Origin: Diospyros lotus
Taxonomy: Eukaryota > Streptophyta > Magnoliopsida > Ericales > Ebenaceae
Direction of reading: 5' to 3'
Assembly: GCF_014633365.1 (NCBI RefSeq)
Contig: NC_068349.1
Location: forward strand, 33,680,753-33,744,752
DNA: 64,000 nt
The notes under the pieces were generated by a model. It searched no databases. It was not told where the DNA came from and was given only the letters and a program-made list of their open reading frames with translations. This document shows positions 37,483 to 56,000 of the stretch, piece by piece; within the stretch, counting starts at the first letter, position 1; each line of letters begins with the position of its first letter. The translations under genes were made by a program, and so were the position numbers.

Positions 37483-40400
37483 TTACAAAAGTTGAACAAC
37501 TCGAGGAAATTGTTTGAGGAGATCTAGTAGATACTCCCAAGTTGTGTGATTAGGGTGATAGTGGGTCCATTGCACCAGCACTTGTGTAATGGGAATGGAA
37601 TTTTGATAGATCACCCTCTTATCCAACACTGCAAGGGGTTCCTCCACTTTTGCTAGGTCAACTTCCACTAGAGGGAGGTCTGAACTTGTGCAGTTAGAAG
37701 GTCCCACCAATCGTTTCAACAAAGAGATATGGAAGATTGGATGAATTCCTATTGTAGTTGCAGTCTATAGGCTAGCTTCCCCACTTTGGCTACCACCTGG
37801 AAAGGCTCGTAGTACTTTGGGCTCAACTAGTTGGGAGGGTTTTCAACAAATAGCTGATGTTGGAATCTCTTAACCTTCAAGTAGACCAAGTCTCCCACTT
37901 CAAAGCTTCTCTCACTTCTCTTTTTGTGATACAACCAATTCTCTTTTTATCACTTGTAATGCCTCTTGTCTCTGCTGTAAGTATTGGTCTGCAGCCAATT
38001 CCACACTAGAGTATTGCATGACTGCGGGTATCAAATGGGGTTTGTACTCAAAGAGGGCTTCAAATGGGGACCTTTTTAAAGAATGGTGGTGATCAGAATT
38101 ATACCACCACTAAGCAAGGGGTAATCACCTATTCCAACTCTTAGGTTTAGAGCAACATAGGCACCTAAGGTAAGATTCTAGACATTGGTTCACCCTCTCG
38201 ATCTGTCCATCGGTTTCAAGATGGTAGACTATTGACATGTGCAACCCCATTCCTAGCTGTTTGAATAATTCTTTCCAAAAGTTGCTAGTGAACACCTTGT
38301 GTCTATCTAATATAATTGATAAAGGTAATCCGTGTATCTTCAACATTGAGTCTAATAGCAACCTAGCTATTTCAGGGGTTGTGAAAGGGTGAGCTAGACT
38401 TCAAAAATAGCTGAACTTTGTCAACCTGTCCACTACCACCAATATAATATTCTTTCCCTTTGATCTAGGCAAACCTTCTACAAAATCTATGGAAATATGC
38501 TGCCATGCTTGTTCCGGTATGTTTAGAGGTTGAAGTAAGCTCGGGTAAGGAACCTGCTCACGTTTACAACGCTGGAAAATGGAACACTCTAGCACAAACT
38601 CGATTACATCTTTCTTCAACCTTGGCTAATGAAAAAGTTGTCTTACCTTGTTGTAAGTGACATTCATGCCTGAATGTCCTCCAATGGGAGAGTCATGCAA
38701 GGATTGTAAAATCCTTCATTTGAGTTGAGCATCATCCCCTATTGCCAACCTTCCTTTGTACCTTAGCAGACCAACCTTTAAGTTGTACCCCTTATGATCA
38801 ATTGGCCTAGCAGCCAAGTCATAAGGTCCTTTGCCCACGAGGTTTGTCCATAGCTATTTGAAACTTCTTTCAGTCAATCAGGCACCAAGGCTAAAACTAC
38901 TCGACACTCCCTTTCTTTCCTCTTCCCGTCTTGACAATGCATTTGCCACTATATTCTCCTTTCCCTTTCTATATTGTATCGTATAATTTAGTCCCAACAG
39001 CTTGGTTACCCCTTTTTTTGGCAATTGAGTGTGCAACCTTTGTTACATGAAGAACTTGAGACTCTCATGATTTGTTTTTATCAGGAATAGGTTCCCTTCC
39101 AAATAATATCTCTACTTCTCCACTACCAAGAGCACTGCAATTAATTCCTTGTCGTAGATGCTTAGCCTCAAGTGTTTTAGGGCTAGGACTTGGCTGAGAA
39201 AGGCTATTGGTTTACCCTCCTGCACTAGCATTGCACCTACTCCTGACTCACAAGAATCTGTCTCCAACGTAAAGGGCTTGGAGAAGTCAGGTAGGGCTAG
39301 GATTGGAGCCTGTGTCATGGCCTCCTTAAGGGTGTGAAATGCTGCATCTGCCCTGGAGTTCCATTCAAAATCATTCTTCTTAAGAAACTCTGTAAGTGGT
39401 TTAATCCCATACTTCTTGATGAATTTTTTGTAGTATTCCGTCAATCCAAGGAATCCCCTCAGCTCCTTAACTGTATGTGGTGTCGACCATTCCACCATGG
39501 CAATAATTTTCTTTGGATCGGTGCTAACTCCTTTCCCCGTGATGATGTGACCTAAGTACTCCACTTTTTTCTCCGCGAAGGTACACTTGGATCTCTTCAC
39601 AATCAATTATATCTGAGGATTTGGAAAGTAGTTCGTAGGTGGCTCAAGTGTTGATCAAAATTTGGGCTATGTATAAGTATGTCATCAAAAAAGACAAGGA
39701 TGAATTTTCTCAAGTGAGGGCCAAAGATGTCATTCATCTGGGTTTGGAAGGTGGCAAGGGCATTGGTTAGGCTAAAAGACATAACCAAGAATTCATATAG
39801 GCCTTGATGGATTCTAAATGCAATTTTAGGGATGTCTATGCGGCTCATCCTAATCTTGTGTTATCCAGACCTTAAATCAAGCTTTGAAAATATGGTGGCC
39901 CCGAATAATTCATTAAGGAGGTCCTCTATGATAGAGATTAGAAATTTGTTTTTGATCACGTGGGAGTTTAGTTGGCGATAATCAACACAAAATCTCCATG
40001 ATCCATCCTTCTTTTTTACAAGGAGGACATAGGAGGCAAATGGGCTCTGGCTTGATTGAATTATGGACTTAGATAACATGTCTTTCACCAACCTTTCAAT
40101 TTCTGCCTTTTGGAAGGGAGAATATCGGTATGATTTGACATTGACGGGTTTGGTATTGGGCTTTAAATGGATGGTGTGTTCTAGGAATCGGGTTGGGGGT
40201 AAGGTAGATGGTTCAGTAAATAAATTCTCAAATTCAACTAGTAATGATTATAAAGAGTCATGAGCTAGTACCTTGCTTGAAGGGGGTATTGTAACCTCTA
40301 ACCTAAACCAAGAATGATTAGCTGCTTCCTTTTCCTTAGAATCCCCTTTTTGCTCCTCCAATTTGATTGCATACAAAGAGTGTAATTGAGCTATGGCAGC

Positions 40401-42007
40401 CTCCATTTTACATTCACCCTCTCCAAGCACACGGTTAATGTCAATCTCTTACCTGCCCTTTCAAAGGTAACTTCCAATGTATTAAAATCAAATATCAATG
40501 GACTCACCATTCTCATCCAAGTGACACCCAATACAGTGTGGCAGCCCTCTAAGCGTAGAATCCTTAGATCAGTGGTGAACTCATGCCCTTGCATCCTCCA
40601 TGTAAAGTTTTTGCACCTGTACTTATTGATCATTTTGCTACCGTTTGCAATAGTAACTGATAAGGGAAAGGTGGCCTGTAAGGTGCATTGCAACTCCTTT
40701 GTCGTGTCCTCATCTAGGAAGCTATGTGTGCTCCCACTGTCAATAAGGACTATCACCCTTTTCTTCCCCATTGTCCCCCTTATCTTGATTATCTTCTCTG
40801 ATGGACAACCCTCGAGAGCATGTAAAGATATTTGTCCTCCTTCCTCTTTGCCAACTCCATCTCTAGCATTTTCTTGCTCCCTGTTTTCTTCCCCTTCTTC
40901 TTCTTCCTCTTGCCCCTCCATCTGCATCAACTGTTTTCTGCATTGATGCTCGAGTGTATACTTTTCGCATATAAAGCACATCCCCATTTGTCTTTTCTGC
41001 TCTATTGTGAGAGATTTCAAGGGAGCATGATTGGGTGGTGCTTAGGGTACATAGCTTCCCTTTGTTATGGGTGAATTGTTGCCTTTAAAGTTTCCCCCTA
41101 CACTACCCTGCCAATTACTCCCCCCATAACCCCTTGAGGATATCTTATGCTTGTTAACAAACACTTCCAAGGACAATTCGTGCAAGCAGGCCTTCTCAAC
41201 TGACTGTCTCATAGAGGTGGGTTGTAGCATTTTGACCATTGGTCTTAGTTCATCACTCAGCCCGCTGATGAAACTAGACACGAAATAATGCTCGTATACT
41301 CTTCCACTGTTCTTTCTTGCTTTATCTTGTTGAATTCTTCCACAACATCAGTTAGGTTTTGCTCCCTGAAACGAGCACAGAACTCCTCTACGAATTCAAG
41401 CCACCTCTATTTTGTTCTTTGTTCGCTTCACCCTTGAAACCATGAATCAGCCACATCATTTAGATAGGCAGCCGCTATGTTGACCTTGTTCCCTTCTGTT
41501 TTTCTATAGTGGTAAAAGAAACGTTCACAACGTCTAATCCATCGACAGGGTTTATCCCCCTTCAAACATCAGGATTTCTAGCCTCGACATAGGAGGATTA
41601 GTTTGGTTCGCCAAGGATCCCCGAAGAGAGTTTTCTGCAACATACTCCATCCATTCATCCGCCTTTGGCCTACCCCTTGGTCTTGTGATGATGGGTGTTG
41701 CCGCGACACGGGGAGGGAAGTCCACCGGTAGGCTCACATTAGGTTGCTAGGAAAACATAGTAAGGGCAGCACTTAGCTGCTGGCTCAACCCCAAGAATTC
41801 TTATCTAAGATGCGAGAAGCCTTTTCGGAGGTTCCTCTCAATCATTGACATGTTTGCTCGAATGTGGCTAACTTCCTCCTGGGTGTGTCAGATTCCTACC
41901 TCGACCATTTCTAGCCTCTCGTCTACTTGCTCATGATTCTTCCAGAGGCCCAGCTCCATAGAATCCAACCTCAACTCCAGTTGTTTCATCCGTGTGCCTT
42001 CTGCCAT
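37483..42007 (-). pseudogene. gag-pol of gypsy element 1, broken
   Basis: Read on the minus strand from an ATG at 42007 (MAEGTRMKQLELRLDSMEL). Gag pieces at 41552-41737 and 41042-41281; zinc knuckle CFICEKYTLEHQC and protease motif VLIDSGSTHSF in the 209-codon piece 40391-41020; reverse transcriptase at 39861-40091 (KKDGSWRFCVDYRQLN) and 39603-39848 (active-site FFDDILIH); RNase H at 39112-39606 ([25 protein letters not shown]); integrase at 38401-38619 (first Asp in SIDFVEGLPRS) and 38125-38361 (second Asp in LDRHKVF, Glu in ETDGQIERVNQ); chromodomain-like end at 37483-37722 (VLVQWTHYHPNHTTWEYL). Stops and frame changes split the polyprotein into at least eight pieces, so the element is not autonomous now. 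Confidence 0.9.
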
Positions 42008-42220
42008 CGTCCTTGCTGATACTCATAATGGTTTCCAACCTCGTTCGTCGGAACCACCCGATCACTGTCTCTCCTGTTCTACCATCCTTCACTTGCTTAC
42101 TCGTGCTTGACTCAATTGGTCAATAGTTATGATTGGGGTGGTGTCGACTTCAATCACTCAGACTATATGGTTCGTCGGAAGGTTGCCTTAAGCCGGTGAC
42201 CGCCTTGCTCTGATACTAAT

Positions 42221-42501
42221 TGTCAGCATCTTAGAGCTGACAAGGATGGTTTAGGATTTTGATAGGAGAATCTTGAGAGAATTCGGGAAGAAAAGAGAGA
42301 GAATAACATAATCGGAGAGAGAAATTAGATTCTTTCCATTTCATGATTTTTGTGGCCAATGTCTCAATACATATATATAACCATCAGCTGAGCTGTATCT
42401 TCTGGAATGTACATCAAGATATGTTAACTGATAACCGCCTTGGTACACCTCCTAGCAGCTTAAAAAATTTTATGGACTATCCTACCCTTGAAAATGTGAC
42501 A
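42221..42501 (-). repeat. 5' LTR of gypsy element 1
   Basis: 281 bp, TGTCAGCATCTT to AATGTGACA; contains an about 15-bp stretch (ATAACATAATCGG region, 42303-42317) absent from the other LTR. Confidence 0.92.
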
Positions 42502-42596
42502 CAACCATTGACAGAATTATAAAGCTAATGCTTGAAAGACAATTTTTTTTACCTAATATTGCATCTGGATTGATATCTTGCCTAAAATTGCAGCAT

Positions 42597-47363
<4,767 letters not shown>

Positions 47364-48620
47364 GACTGTCAACAAAGTTGTAAACTATATTCTGTAGAGA
47401 AAAGATAAGAATTAAGATAAAATACAACACAATAAATCCAAGCTAATGCAATTGTCAGTGAACAAAAGAATCCCATGGATTCCCTAAAAATGGTACTTCA
47501 TGTGGACTGCTGACGACCAGTAATCACGATATCAATGATCATTCTAGTTCATATTTATATGCACAAATTATTTATGCATATAATTTTTATTTTGAGGTAA
47601 GATTTTTTATTTTATTTATTGTTTTATTTGTGAACAAAACCATATTACTTCGTTCAAGCATCAGGAGAATGTAATAACCGGCTGATTCATGTCAAAACAG
47701 AGTCTGAAACATAAAAATAGAAAGCATTGGGCTAATTACAGAAGACCAACGAGCTCATTGTCTTCCATTTCAACATTTCAAACAGCAATCACTGATCCTT
47801 GGGTTGTTATAAACAAGAATTGAGTGAGGGAAGCATATTAATACCAAGCAGAATCTCATCATCTTAACAACCTATACATGTTATGATCGCCAAACTGCTA
47901 CCAAAAAACATTGTGGAATGCTCTCATATTGGTTAACTGTCAATACATGACCCCATTTCGTTGCCATAATATATCTAAAGAGAAAGAAGTAACAGCCTGA
48001 CTCTTCGACTCATCCAAACCCCCCGTAACCACTACATACATATGCCTATACATACATACATACAGAGATCAAATTTGCGGAGTGTGATAATGAAACACCC
48101 CAAATTTGAGAAGAACACGCGGTACAAGTAAGCAGAAGTGGAGAAATGAGACTCAGAGTAGAAGACACGAACTCCTCCTCACAGAATTGGATAAGATCTA
48201 AAGCAGAGAGAGACAGGAAACATCAAGAACTGAATAGAGTGAGTTGAGTGGGATCATCAGTAGGCGAACCAAAGCCAAATAATACCACGAAATTCAAGAA
48301 AACGAAGAAAAAGGACTGAATGAATTAGAGGACACTGTGAATGATTCTGTGAGAACTCCACCTGGAAAGAGAGGAACCCTTGTTCGAGCGTCAGCAGAGA
48401 GCGCGCGCGCAAGCGAGCGAGCGAGAGAGAGATCAGATCGATCTGAGCAAAATACCAGAACAAGAGAGCGAGTAGCAAATACGCTTTCCCTCTCCCTCTC
48501 TCTCTCGGGAACGGAGAACTTCTATGGTACCAACGGTATATCGGTTGCGTCGGTGAATTTGGGCCATTGGATTCAGCCAGGCCAAATTACAGTTACTGAT
48601 CTCGTTTGAATGGCAAGTTA
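47364..48620 (-). promoter_or_regulatory. Probable kinase 5' UTR, its intron and promoter
   Basis: The start exon is preceded (minus strand) by TTCTCTACAG|AATATAG, acceptor ending at 47395, so the 5' UTR is spliced. A GC-rich, (GA)n/(CGCG)-containing island at 48370-48520 is the likely transcription start region. The donor of the UTR intron was not fixed. Confidence 0.5.
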
Positions 48621-49266
48621 CTTTAGCCGGTAATATCTTTGTAGGGTCTTCGTAAAATTTCTTCAAAATATTGGGGCTATGTTGTAAGAATTGCAAATTT
48701 TGTCAATTCAGTAAGTCATATAAGTAGGTGTATGATACAAAATGTTAAATAGTAAAACATCAATATGTCCTAATATGAACATATAGAGATAATAATAGTG
48801 TTAAGATAGATGAATTATTATATAAGAAAAGATATTATCGTTATATTTTGTGTCAAATTAGTCCTTGTATTTTAAAAATAATCTAAAAAGTCAATTGTAT
48901 TTTTAAAAAATCTAGAATTTACCATTGTACTTTAGTTTATGGACCAAATTGACCATTACATTTTAAAGAGGGTCACATAAATTATTATATTATTAAATTT
49001 AACACGAACTATTATGATAGATGTAAATGTCACATTATTTTAATTTCATTAATAGGATTAATTGAACATATTTTTCATTAATTTTGAAAAAATATTATAT
49101 TTAATAATATTTTTTAATAAAATTTATATTTTTATAATAATAAATAGAATTTGATCATGAATATTTATTAACTTTTAAAAGTAAGTTATTGAACCAAATA
49201 AAGAAAAACGGCTAAAGAAGATCATCAAATAAAAGCGTAAAAGGAAACAACCATCCATTGGCCTTT

Positions 49267-49468
49267 CAAGAATTTTCATGGGATTGTCTCCAGGACACGG
49301 GTCAAATAATCGGGCCATAATAAATTAGGATTCGCACTAATAGGTCATGAATTTAATCATCGCTCTACGCAGTGAAACAAAGTCTCACACCTATGATTTA
49401 CCTCATCTATCAAAATCAAGAACATAAATAACAGAAGTCGCACAAGAACTATCATCCCAAGAATCTTC
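49267..49468 (+). mobile_element. SINE (family 2), diverged copy
   Basis: Shares the CCTATGATTTACCTC core and following about 70 bp pattern with the SINE at 5585-5783. A probable duplication CAAGAATnTTC flanks it (49267-49277 and 49458-49468, one mismatch). The B-box region has decayed. Confidence 0.6.
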
Positions 49469-51447
49469 TTAGAATTGCTTAGCTTTAAAATGACTCTAGT
49501 ACAAAAGTCTAAAAGGTTGTCAAATCAAAGCCTCTTGCTCTCTTTACTTCATATCACTGTTCAACTGAGTGACTAAAATATAAAAATAATCAAATTACAC
49601 ATTGACCCCTCAATGTTGTTTGAATACCTCTAAATATCGACATTCTTTTGAACATATTTTTAAATTAATTTTTTATTAAAGAAATAAATATTAATTTTTA
49701 GAAATATTTTTAAACCCAGGGATTCCTTAAGCCAAAGATTCCAAATAATATATAACCTTAGTCACAGACATGTTCTAAATTCTTAGTGCTATGCAACTTT
49801 TTTTGGTAATAAGATTAAACTAAATCCCATTAACAATGAAACACTTGTAAAGTTAATAATAATAAAGGTAAATTATACTCAATATGCATCTTTTAAAAAG
49901 ATAAAGATAAAGAAGAGAATGATAAAGATGGAGAAGAGAAGATAAAAAGATAAAGATATCTCTTTCTCTTTTTTTTTGAAACTTTTGTCAACTAGAAGAT
50001 GTATCAGTGTTAAAATTCAATTCGACGATGTTAGGGTTTATTTTGCCGACCTAGGGTGGTCGATTGTTGGTCATCAACCACTACTAGTTTATTTCATTTT
50101 GTTTTTTTTTCCATCAACTCTCTTTCTTACCTTCTTTTCTTACTTACTAAAGAATAGAACAACCATGGTTATTCTTTAATGATATATCAAATCGACTGTG
50201 TTCTCTGATAAGACAAAAAAGAGAGAAAAACAAATAGTTTAAATAATTAAAGAACTATGATGCACGGAAACGTTCTAGGAGTGCGATTTTGACGCTTTTG
50301 AAATATTTATTGTACTGAAACGCCAAGAAACACCAAACAAATGTTTTTACGATCGTTTCTATAATTTCAAAAATGTTTTGACACTGATTCATAATAATAG
50401 TAAAAAAATATCAAAAATGTGTTTTTGTCTATGAAGAGGTTAGAATTTTTAAGTTATAATTTTCTATATTAAAAATTAAAAAAAATTAGTTGCAGACCAT
50501 GCTCTTTGATGAAGATGCCAATGAGACCATAGAGAAAGAGAATGATGAAGTAGAAAACTTCTTATAAATTACATTATATTTGATTATTTTATTTTTTAAA
50601 ATTTATTATTTATTTTTAATTAATAAGTTATGATTCATGAATAATAGACTATCTTATATTTGTTCAAATGTATTATAGAATTTATATTTATTTTTAGATT
50701 GAATAACTATTTTTTATATTAAAAATTATATTTACAAAAGACCAGTATATTTTTTTACATATGCGTTTTTGTTTCCTACTTTTTAAAAAAATACCATTTA
50801 TCCGTTTCCGTTTTCATATTATATTCGTTTTCTATTTTTATTTTCATGCAAGCTAATTAGGGAAAAATGGTTTCTTTTTTACCTAATTTTTAAATGACAA
50901 AGGGTTTTGTCATTTCTCAAACATCAAGGTTATCTTTGTCATTTTGCCAACTCTCAAGAGATGTTAAGTGTAATTTGCCCATAATAATAAGAAGATTTGG
51001 GGGAATATATATAATGAAAAGAGATATATGTGTGTTCATATATATGTGTGTGTGTGTTTATATTATATATATATATATATAAAATTAATTTTGTGGTTAT
51101 GAACATTGATTGTGGATATGAAGGTGATGGGCCTTCTCTTGTCTTGCTTATATAAATTTTCCATGGTACAACAGGAGAGCTGCCCTTTAGCTTATTTGAC
51201 TGAAAAGGGCATATTTCCATTTGCTCCACATTTTAACATGTGAATCCTCTTCAATTGAGTGTTACAAGAAGAGGGAAATCCTTCTTCTTTAATTGCTTAT
51301 TCAATGGTGTCTGTTATATACTAAATTTTAATTTCAATTTGATAATTAATTTGAGATTTTTATCAGAATTAATGTTTATTTATTCTATAAATTTCTCACG
51401 TGATTTGTTAACTTTGTTTCTTTTTTCTTAGGATGTCTATCCTTACG

Positions 51448-51533
51448 GGAGCCCTCGTTGTTCGATCTCACGATTTTTGACAGACTTTAAGGAGCCCTCG
51501 TTGCTCGATCTCACGATTTTTGACAGACTTTAT
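51448..51533. repeat. 43-bp tandem duplication
   Basis: Unit starting GGAGCCCTCGTTG occurs twice in a row (51448-51490, 51491-51533) with one visible difference (TTGTTCG against TTGCTCG). Function unknown. Confidence 0.92.
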
Positions 51534-53081
51534 TTTTTTTTTCTTCTTCTATAATTCACAAGAGTTTCTTTTTAACTCGCAATAATTTTTACTTTTATTT
51601 TTGTTTTCTTTGTTATTTTCATTAACATGCTGCTTCTTTTTAGTTATTTTTACTTCAAGAAGAAAAGGAAGATGATGATAATATTAAGGAAAATGCTATT
51701 GGTACACTCATTTTGTACATTTTGGGCTACATAAGGGAGTATTATGACAAAAAAATCCCTCATAAGGCGCATGTGAGACGCAGGGTATTTGAGTCATAAT
51801 ATTTTGGTCATAATATTATGTAGCTCAAAATATACAAAATGAATGTACATGATTCTAATATTAATATAAATTTAAGGTTTCCATACCATGCCTATTGGGC
51901 TCATCAGGAGCCCAAGGCCCTTGGCATGCAGTGTTGGGCCAGGTCTAGTTTAAGGGAGAAAAATTGCATCTTGTATTTTTAAGTAGCATTTGTTAAAATG
52001 AGTAAAATAAAATTATATTAAAATAAGATTAGAATAGTTTTCAGACTAAGATATAAAATGATCAAGATAAATTTATAAAAATTTTTAAAATTTTTATCAA
52101 TTTATTTATTAAATTTTTTAAAATATACAAAAGAACACATACGTTATTTGTTTGAAATAAATTTAGCAAATATAATGAAAAATACTTTTGTTTAAAATAC
52201 TTTTTATATTTCACTTTTTTTTTATCTATATCTTAATTAACAAACATTATCTTAATATTTAGATTTTAATATTTTTAAAGTTCTAAAAATGGCATTAATT
52301 TTGTTGAGTTTAAAGAACTTGTTACACTAAAGCCCTTACAGTTAGTTAACTCCAGTTAAACCTTTGAATACTACAAAAATACCTTGATCTATTTGTCACT
52401 CTTTCCCTTTCTCTCATTGTTCAGGATTTGATAGTTAAAAAAAAAAAAAAAAAAGATAATGGAAGTCTTGATTTTAATCCAGCCTATCATTTACAAATGA
52501 TTTTACATAAATCATGTTATTTGTACATCATTTTTGTACATCTTAAATTACACAGAAAAAAGATATTATGACTAAAATACTCCTCGCTTTCATGCGTCTC
52601 ACGAAGAACTTTTTATCATTAATATTCTTTTGTATAGCCCAAGATATACATAAAAATATACTAATAACATTTTTTTTTATACATAATTCACTGGCTAGGG
52701 TCCTTCGACCCCAGCCATGGGACAACCATGGCATTTAGTTCGGCCGCCATGGCCAGTAATTTTTTAATCAGTTCATGAGGGGCATCACTGCGAAGCAATT
52801 AAGAACTTCATACACATCATACCAGAAGCAAGAGGCAGAAGCAGAATTTACACATTTTTACAGAGCAAATTATAAAAAAGTAGTCGACAGAAGAAACGCC
52901 GGAAGAGAACTAGGAAACGCATAAAAGAATTTCAGTTGTCCACTCACACTCAACATCAACACTGCAAAACGTTCATATTACTACTGGTGAACCCACAGGA
53001 AGATGGATTCTACACACAATCCATTTTCTTCTTCTGCTACCTACTACTTTTTCTTCTTGTTCTTGATATGTTTTGCCAATT

Positions 53082-56000
53082 TCATCGGGCCCAGGACACA
53101 GAATCGATCTCATCCCTTGCTGCCCTGTACAGTTCGAGCCTTTTCGCGCACTGCTGCCGCCTCTCCATCAACGCCGGATCTTCGTCTAGCAGCTGCGCAA
53201 GCTGTTTACCCTGAAAGATTGTGGGGATCAACCTCAACATCAGTTTCGTGAAAAAAAGGGCATATTCATAGCTGAACATCAACACATACGTAGATTGAGA
53301 TGGGTTTTTCTTGTCAGCATCAAAGATGTGTAATTTTTTTTGTTTTTCACCAGATCTATTAATCATCGTTTATTTGAACTATGAGAAGATAATGCTGGTG
53401 TCGCACGTGCGTGTATGTGTGTGCAGGGGCAGATCAGGGGGGAAGCCACTGGCTGCAGCCCTCCCTCAAATCTTCCCTGGGATTTGGACTATTTGGGAGG
53501 GGAGGGGAGGGGAGCTGAAATCACTGATGAATCTGGGGCAGCCCTGGATCCGCCCCCGCGCGCGTGTGTGAGAGAGAGAGAGAGGAGAGAGAGAGAGTAC
53601 CTCTTTCTTGCCAATCTGCGTGTAGAAATAATTGAGTAATGATTGTTTGGCCTCCCGAACCTGACAATAAACCACCGCCTTTGGAAGGGTGATCTTGAGC
53701 GTCTCAGCCACCATACTGATATAAGAAGACACATTCAATGCTATCCTCCTGAAATGCCCCTCCGTGTAGCGATCCACAGTAGGGGCAACAGCTGGATTTC
53801 CTCCCTTTTCCACCTCTTGGGGCAGTCTCCTGAAGAAATCAACCGTCAGGTATGAAGATTCCATGTCCACCAGTCTTATGACTGTCTTCCTACTCTCCTC
53901 CCGAAACTTTTCCAGGGCTGCACCAGCAGCAGCAGCTATTTCAGCTTGCAGAGTGGGAAACCGCCTCAGCTCCTATCCAATTGCGTACACAAAAAAGTTG
54001 AAACACACTTTTCAATCAATAAGGGCAGTAGCGCTTCTTTTTGATAAACACTAGGAAATAACGAGGAGGTTCACCTTAGTTTCTCCAATTGACTTCCTTA
54101 CAAGTTCCTTCAGAACAAAGTGAACCTACACATGAAAATAATTATAGGTTGGATATGAATTTAGATGCAAGTTCTGGACACACTTGGAAGAAAAAACCAG
54201 CAAAATGGTAGACAAAACTACTACTGACAGCATCGACTGAAGCTTCAGCTGGGCCTCTAAAATAGTTTAATGCACCATCAATTAGTCGTCGATAACCTTG
54301 CTCTGGTGCGATCAAGTGAGGTTGGTAACCATCTGCTTCTGAAACAATTCGTCTCACATTCTGCAGGGAAAGATGGTGATCAAATGGAAGCTTCCTCATA
54401 GCAGCAGGTAGCTGGTTATCAAATACTCCATAGATCCGGTCACCTCCAGGTCGACTAAGATGAAAAAACCAAAGCACACGTATAAATTGGACATCTAAGC
54501 AAAGGTTTCAGGAAAACGAAAATGCATTCACAGTCAAGTATCAAAATTAAGTATTTTAAGTACTGTATCCCAGTTGTAAAAGTGAACATAATCTATATAG
54601 CAGCTTCAGAAAGGTCATGAACCCCAATCTAAAGCGAGTCCCCAGTGCATGAGGAGGCTCCCCAATCGGTTTCCAGAAAATATAGGGTTCCATATATACA
54701 TAGGATTCTAGCTGACATGGAACACAAGGTTTTGAAGGGAGCGAGGCATATTTTCTCAAATATCTAGGGGGCCAGCCAATAAACAGTTAAAAAAATTACC
54801 TACATTTTGCAGGTAATAATAGATTTTTTTTAACACTAAAAAGGCCAGATGCACGGATGTTCTTTCCCCTTAATTCCGCCAGTGTGTTGCATTTGGCCTC
54901 GTCTACTCATGCTTATCATCCTAGACTTTCTGACTTGGTCAATTTTAACTAAGCTTATTTGTTGGTTGTTCGTTGAATTGAAGATCTTTTATTTGTTGAC
55001 TTATTCAAAACTTTGCTGGAAGATCTTATTATCTCAATTTTTATACTTATTTTAATTTTAAATGGGTAACATTGGGGGACCATTGCTATCCCTAATTGAA
55101 ACTGGCGTTATCCTCCATTATCCAGTTAATGACTTGATTTTCGGTTCTGATTTATGGTGATAAAATCTCTCTACAACACCCACCTCATTATAATCATTCT
55201 CCTCTTCAAGATGCTCTATTATACTACCCTTCTTCTGAGTCATTAGTCAATTGCTGGGTTATTATATTTTTCTTTGTTGCTCCTGATATCTTCACAATGT
55301 GAGTGCACACTTGTGAAAAGTGTCCAATATATCCTGAGAAGTAGTTGCCATAACCTAGTTCACCGAGAAATAGTCTCTGAGAGACATCTACCTTTAAGGA
55401 AGGTGTTCTTGACATGCCTTGAACAATATCATTACAGCCTTATCTCTCCAATTTTTTCCAACAATCTTAAACGTAGATTTTGCCCAAGAGACAATGTTTC
55501 AGTGAAGTAGATTATGGCAACAACCTGCCAGGATACATAGGATTGCTGATAGAACCCTTACACGATTGATTGAATTTAGCACTAGAACAGTATGAATTCT
55601 TCGATTACAGAAACTTACAGCAATAGCTATGAGCGAATATAAACAAAAGAAAGCAAAATTGACCTATTCAAGAGGGCCTCACTCTCCAACGACTTCTTCC
55701 AAAATTTTCCAGATCCTCTCTATCTCCTTCCTCCCTCCCCTTTTATACCTATTCCTCATTCTGTTTCAGCCACGTGAATGATGAATGAATATTCCCCTCT
55801 AACCAACTTCTAACTCTTTTGACCCTGAATCAATTCCCTTGGTTGCCCCTATTGTTCCCCTCCTTTTACGCCTTTGATAGGTGTGACTAACAGAAGTCCT
55901 AACAATACTCCTGCCCACAAGTTTCACCTTGTGAGAAAATTCAAGAAACTGATGCAGAATCTGATGATAGGCTCTAGGGGTGGCAACCCCTTCCATTGTA

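Larger units (their letters stand above)
37176..42501 (-). mobile_element. Ty3/gypsy chromovirus 1, minus strand, TSD CAACC
   Basis: A 5.3-kb LTR retrotransposon with short LTRs at 37176-37443 and 42221-42501, both TGTCAGC...GTGACA, and exact TSD CAACC at 37171-37175 and 42502-42506. Next to the 5' LTR (right side, minus strand) the sequence TAGTATCAGAGCAAGG matches the initiator tRNA-Met primer-binding site with one mismatch. The pol order protease-RT-RNase H-integrase and a C-terminal chromodomain-like segment place it among chromoviruses; size and short LTRs suggest the Reina clade (inference). The LTRs differ at roughly one position in twelve over the first 80 bases and by an indel, so it is an old insertion. 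Confidence 0.93.
48621..53081. other. Intergenic between kinase and dynamin genes
   Basis: AT-rich. Apart from the SINE at 49267 and the tandem duplication at 51448, which are listed separately, contains a (GT)n(TA)n tract at 51041-51080 and an A run at 52439-52454. No gene is supported; the short open frames have no recognisable domain. Confidence 0.55.

Noticed and set aside
40386..40946. 186-codon open frame on the plus strand
   Set aside because: Exact antisense shadow of the gypsy protease/zinc-knuckle region, rich in Leu/Ser from the complement of acidic codons.
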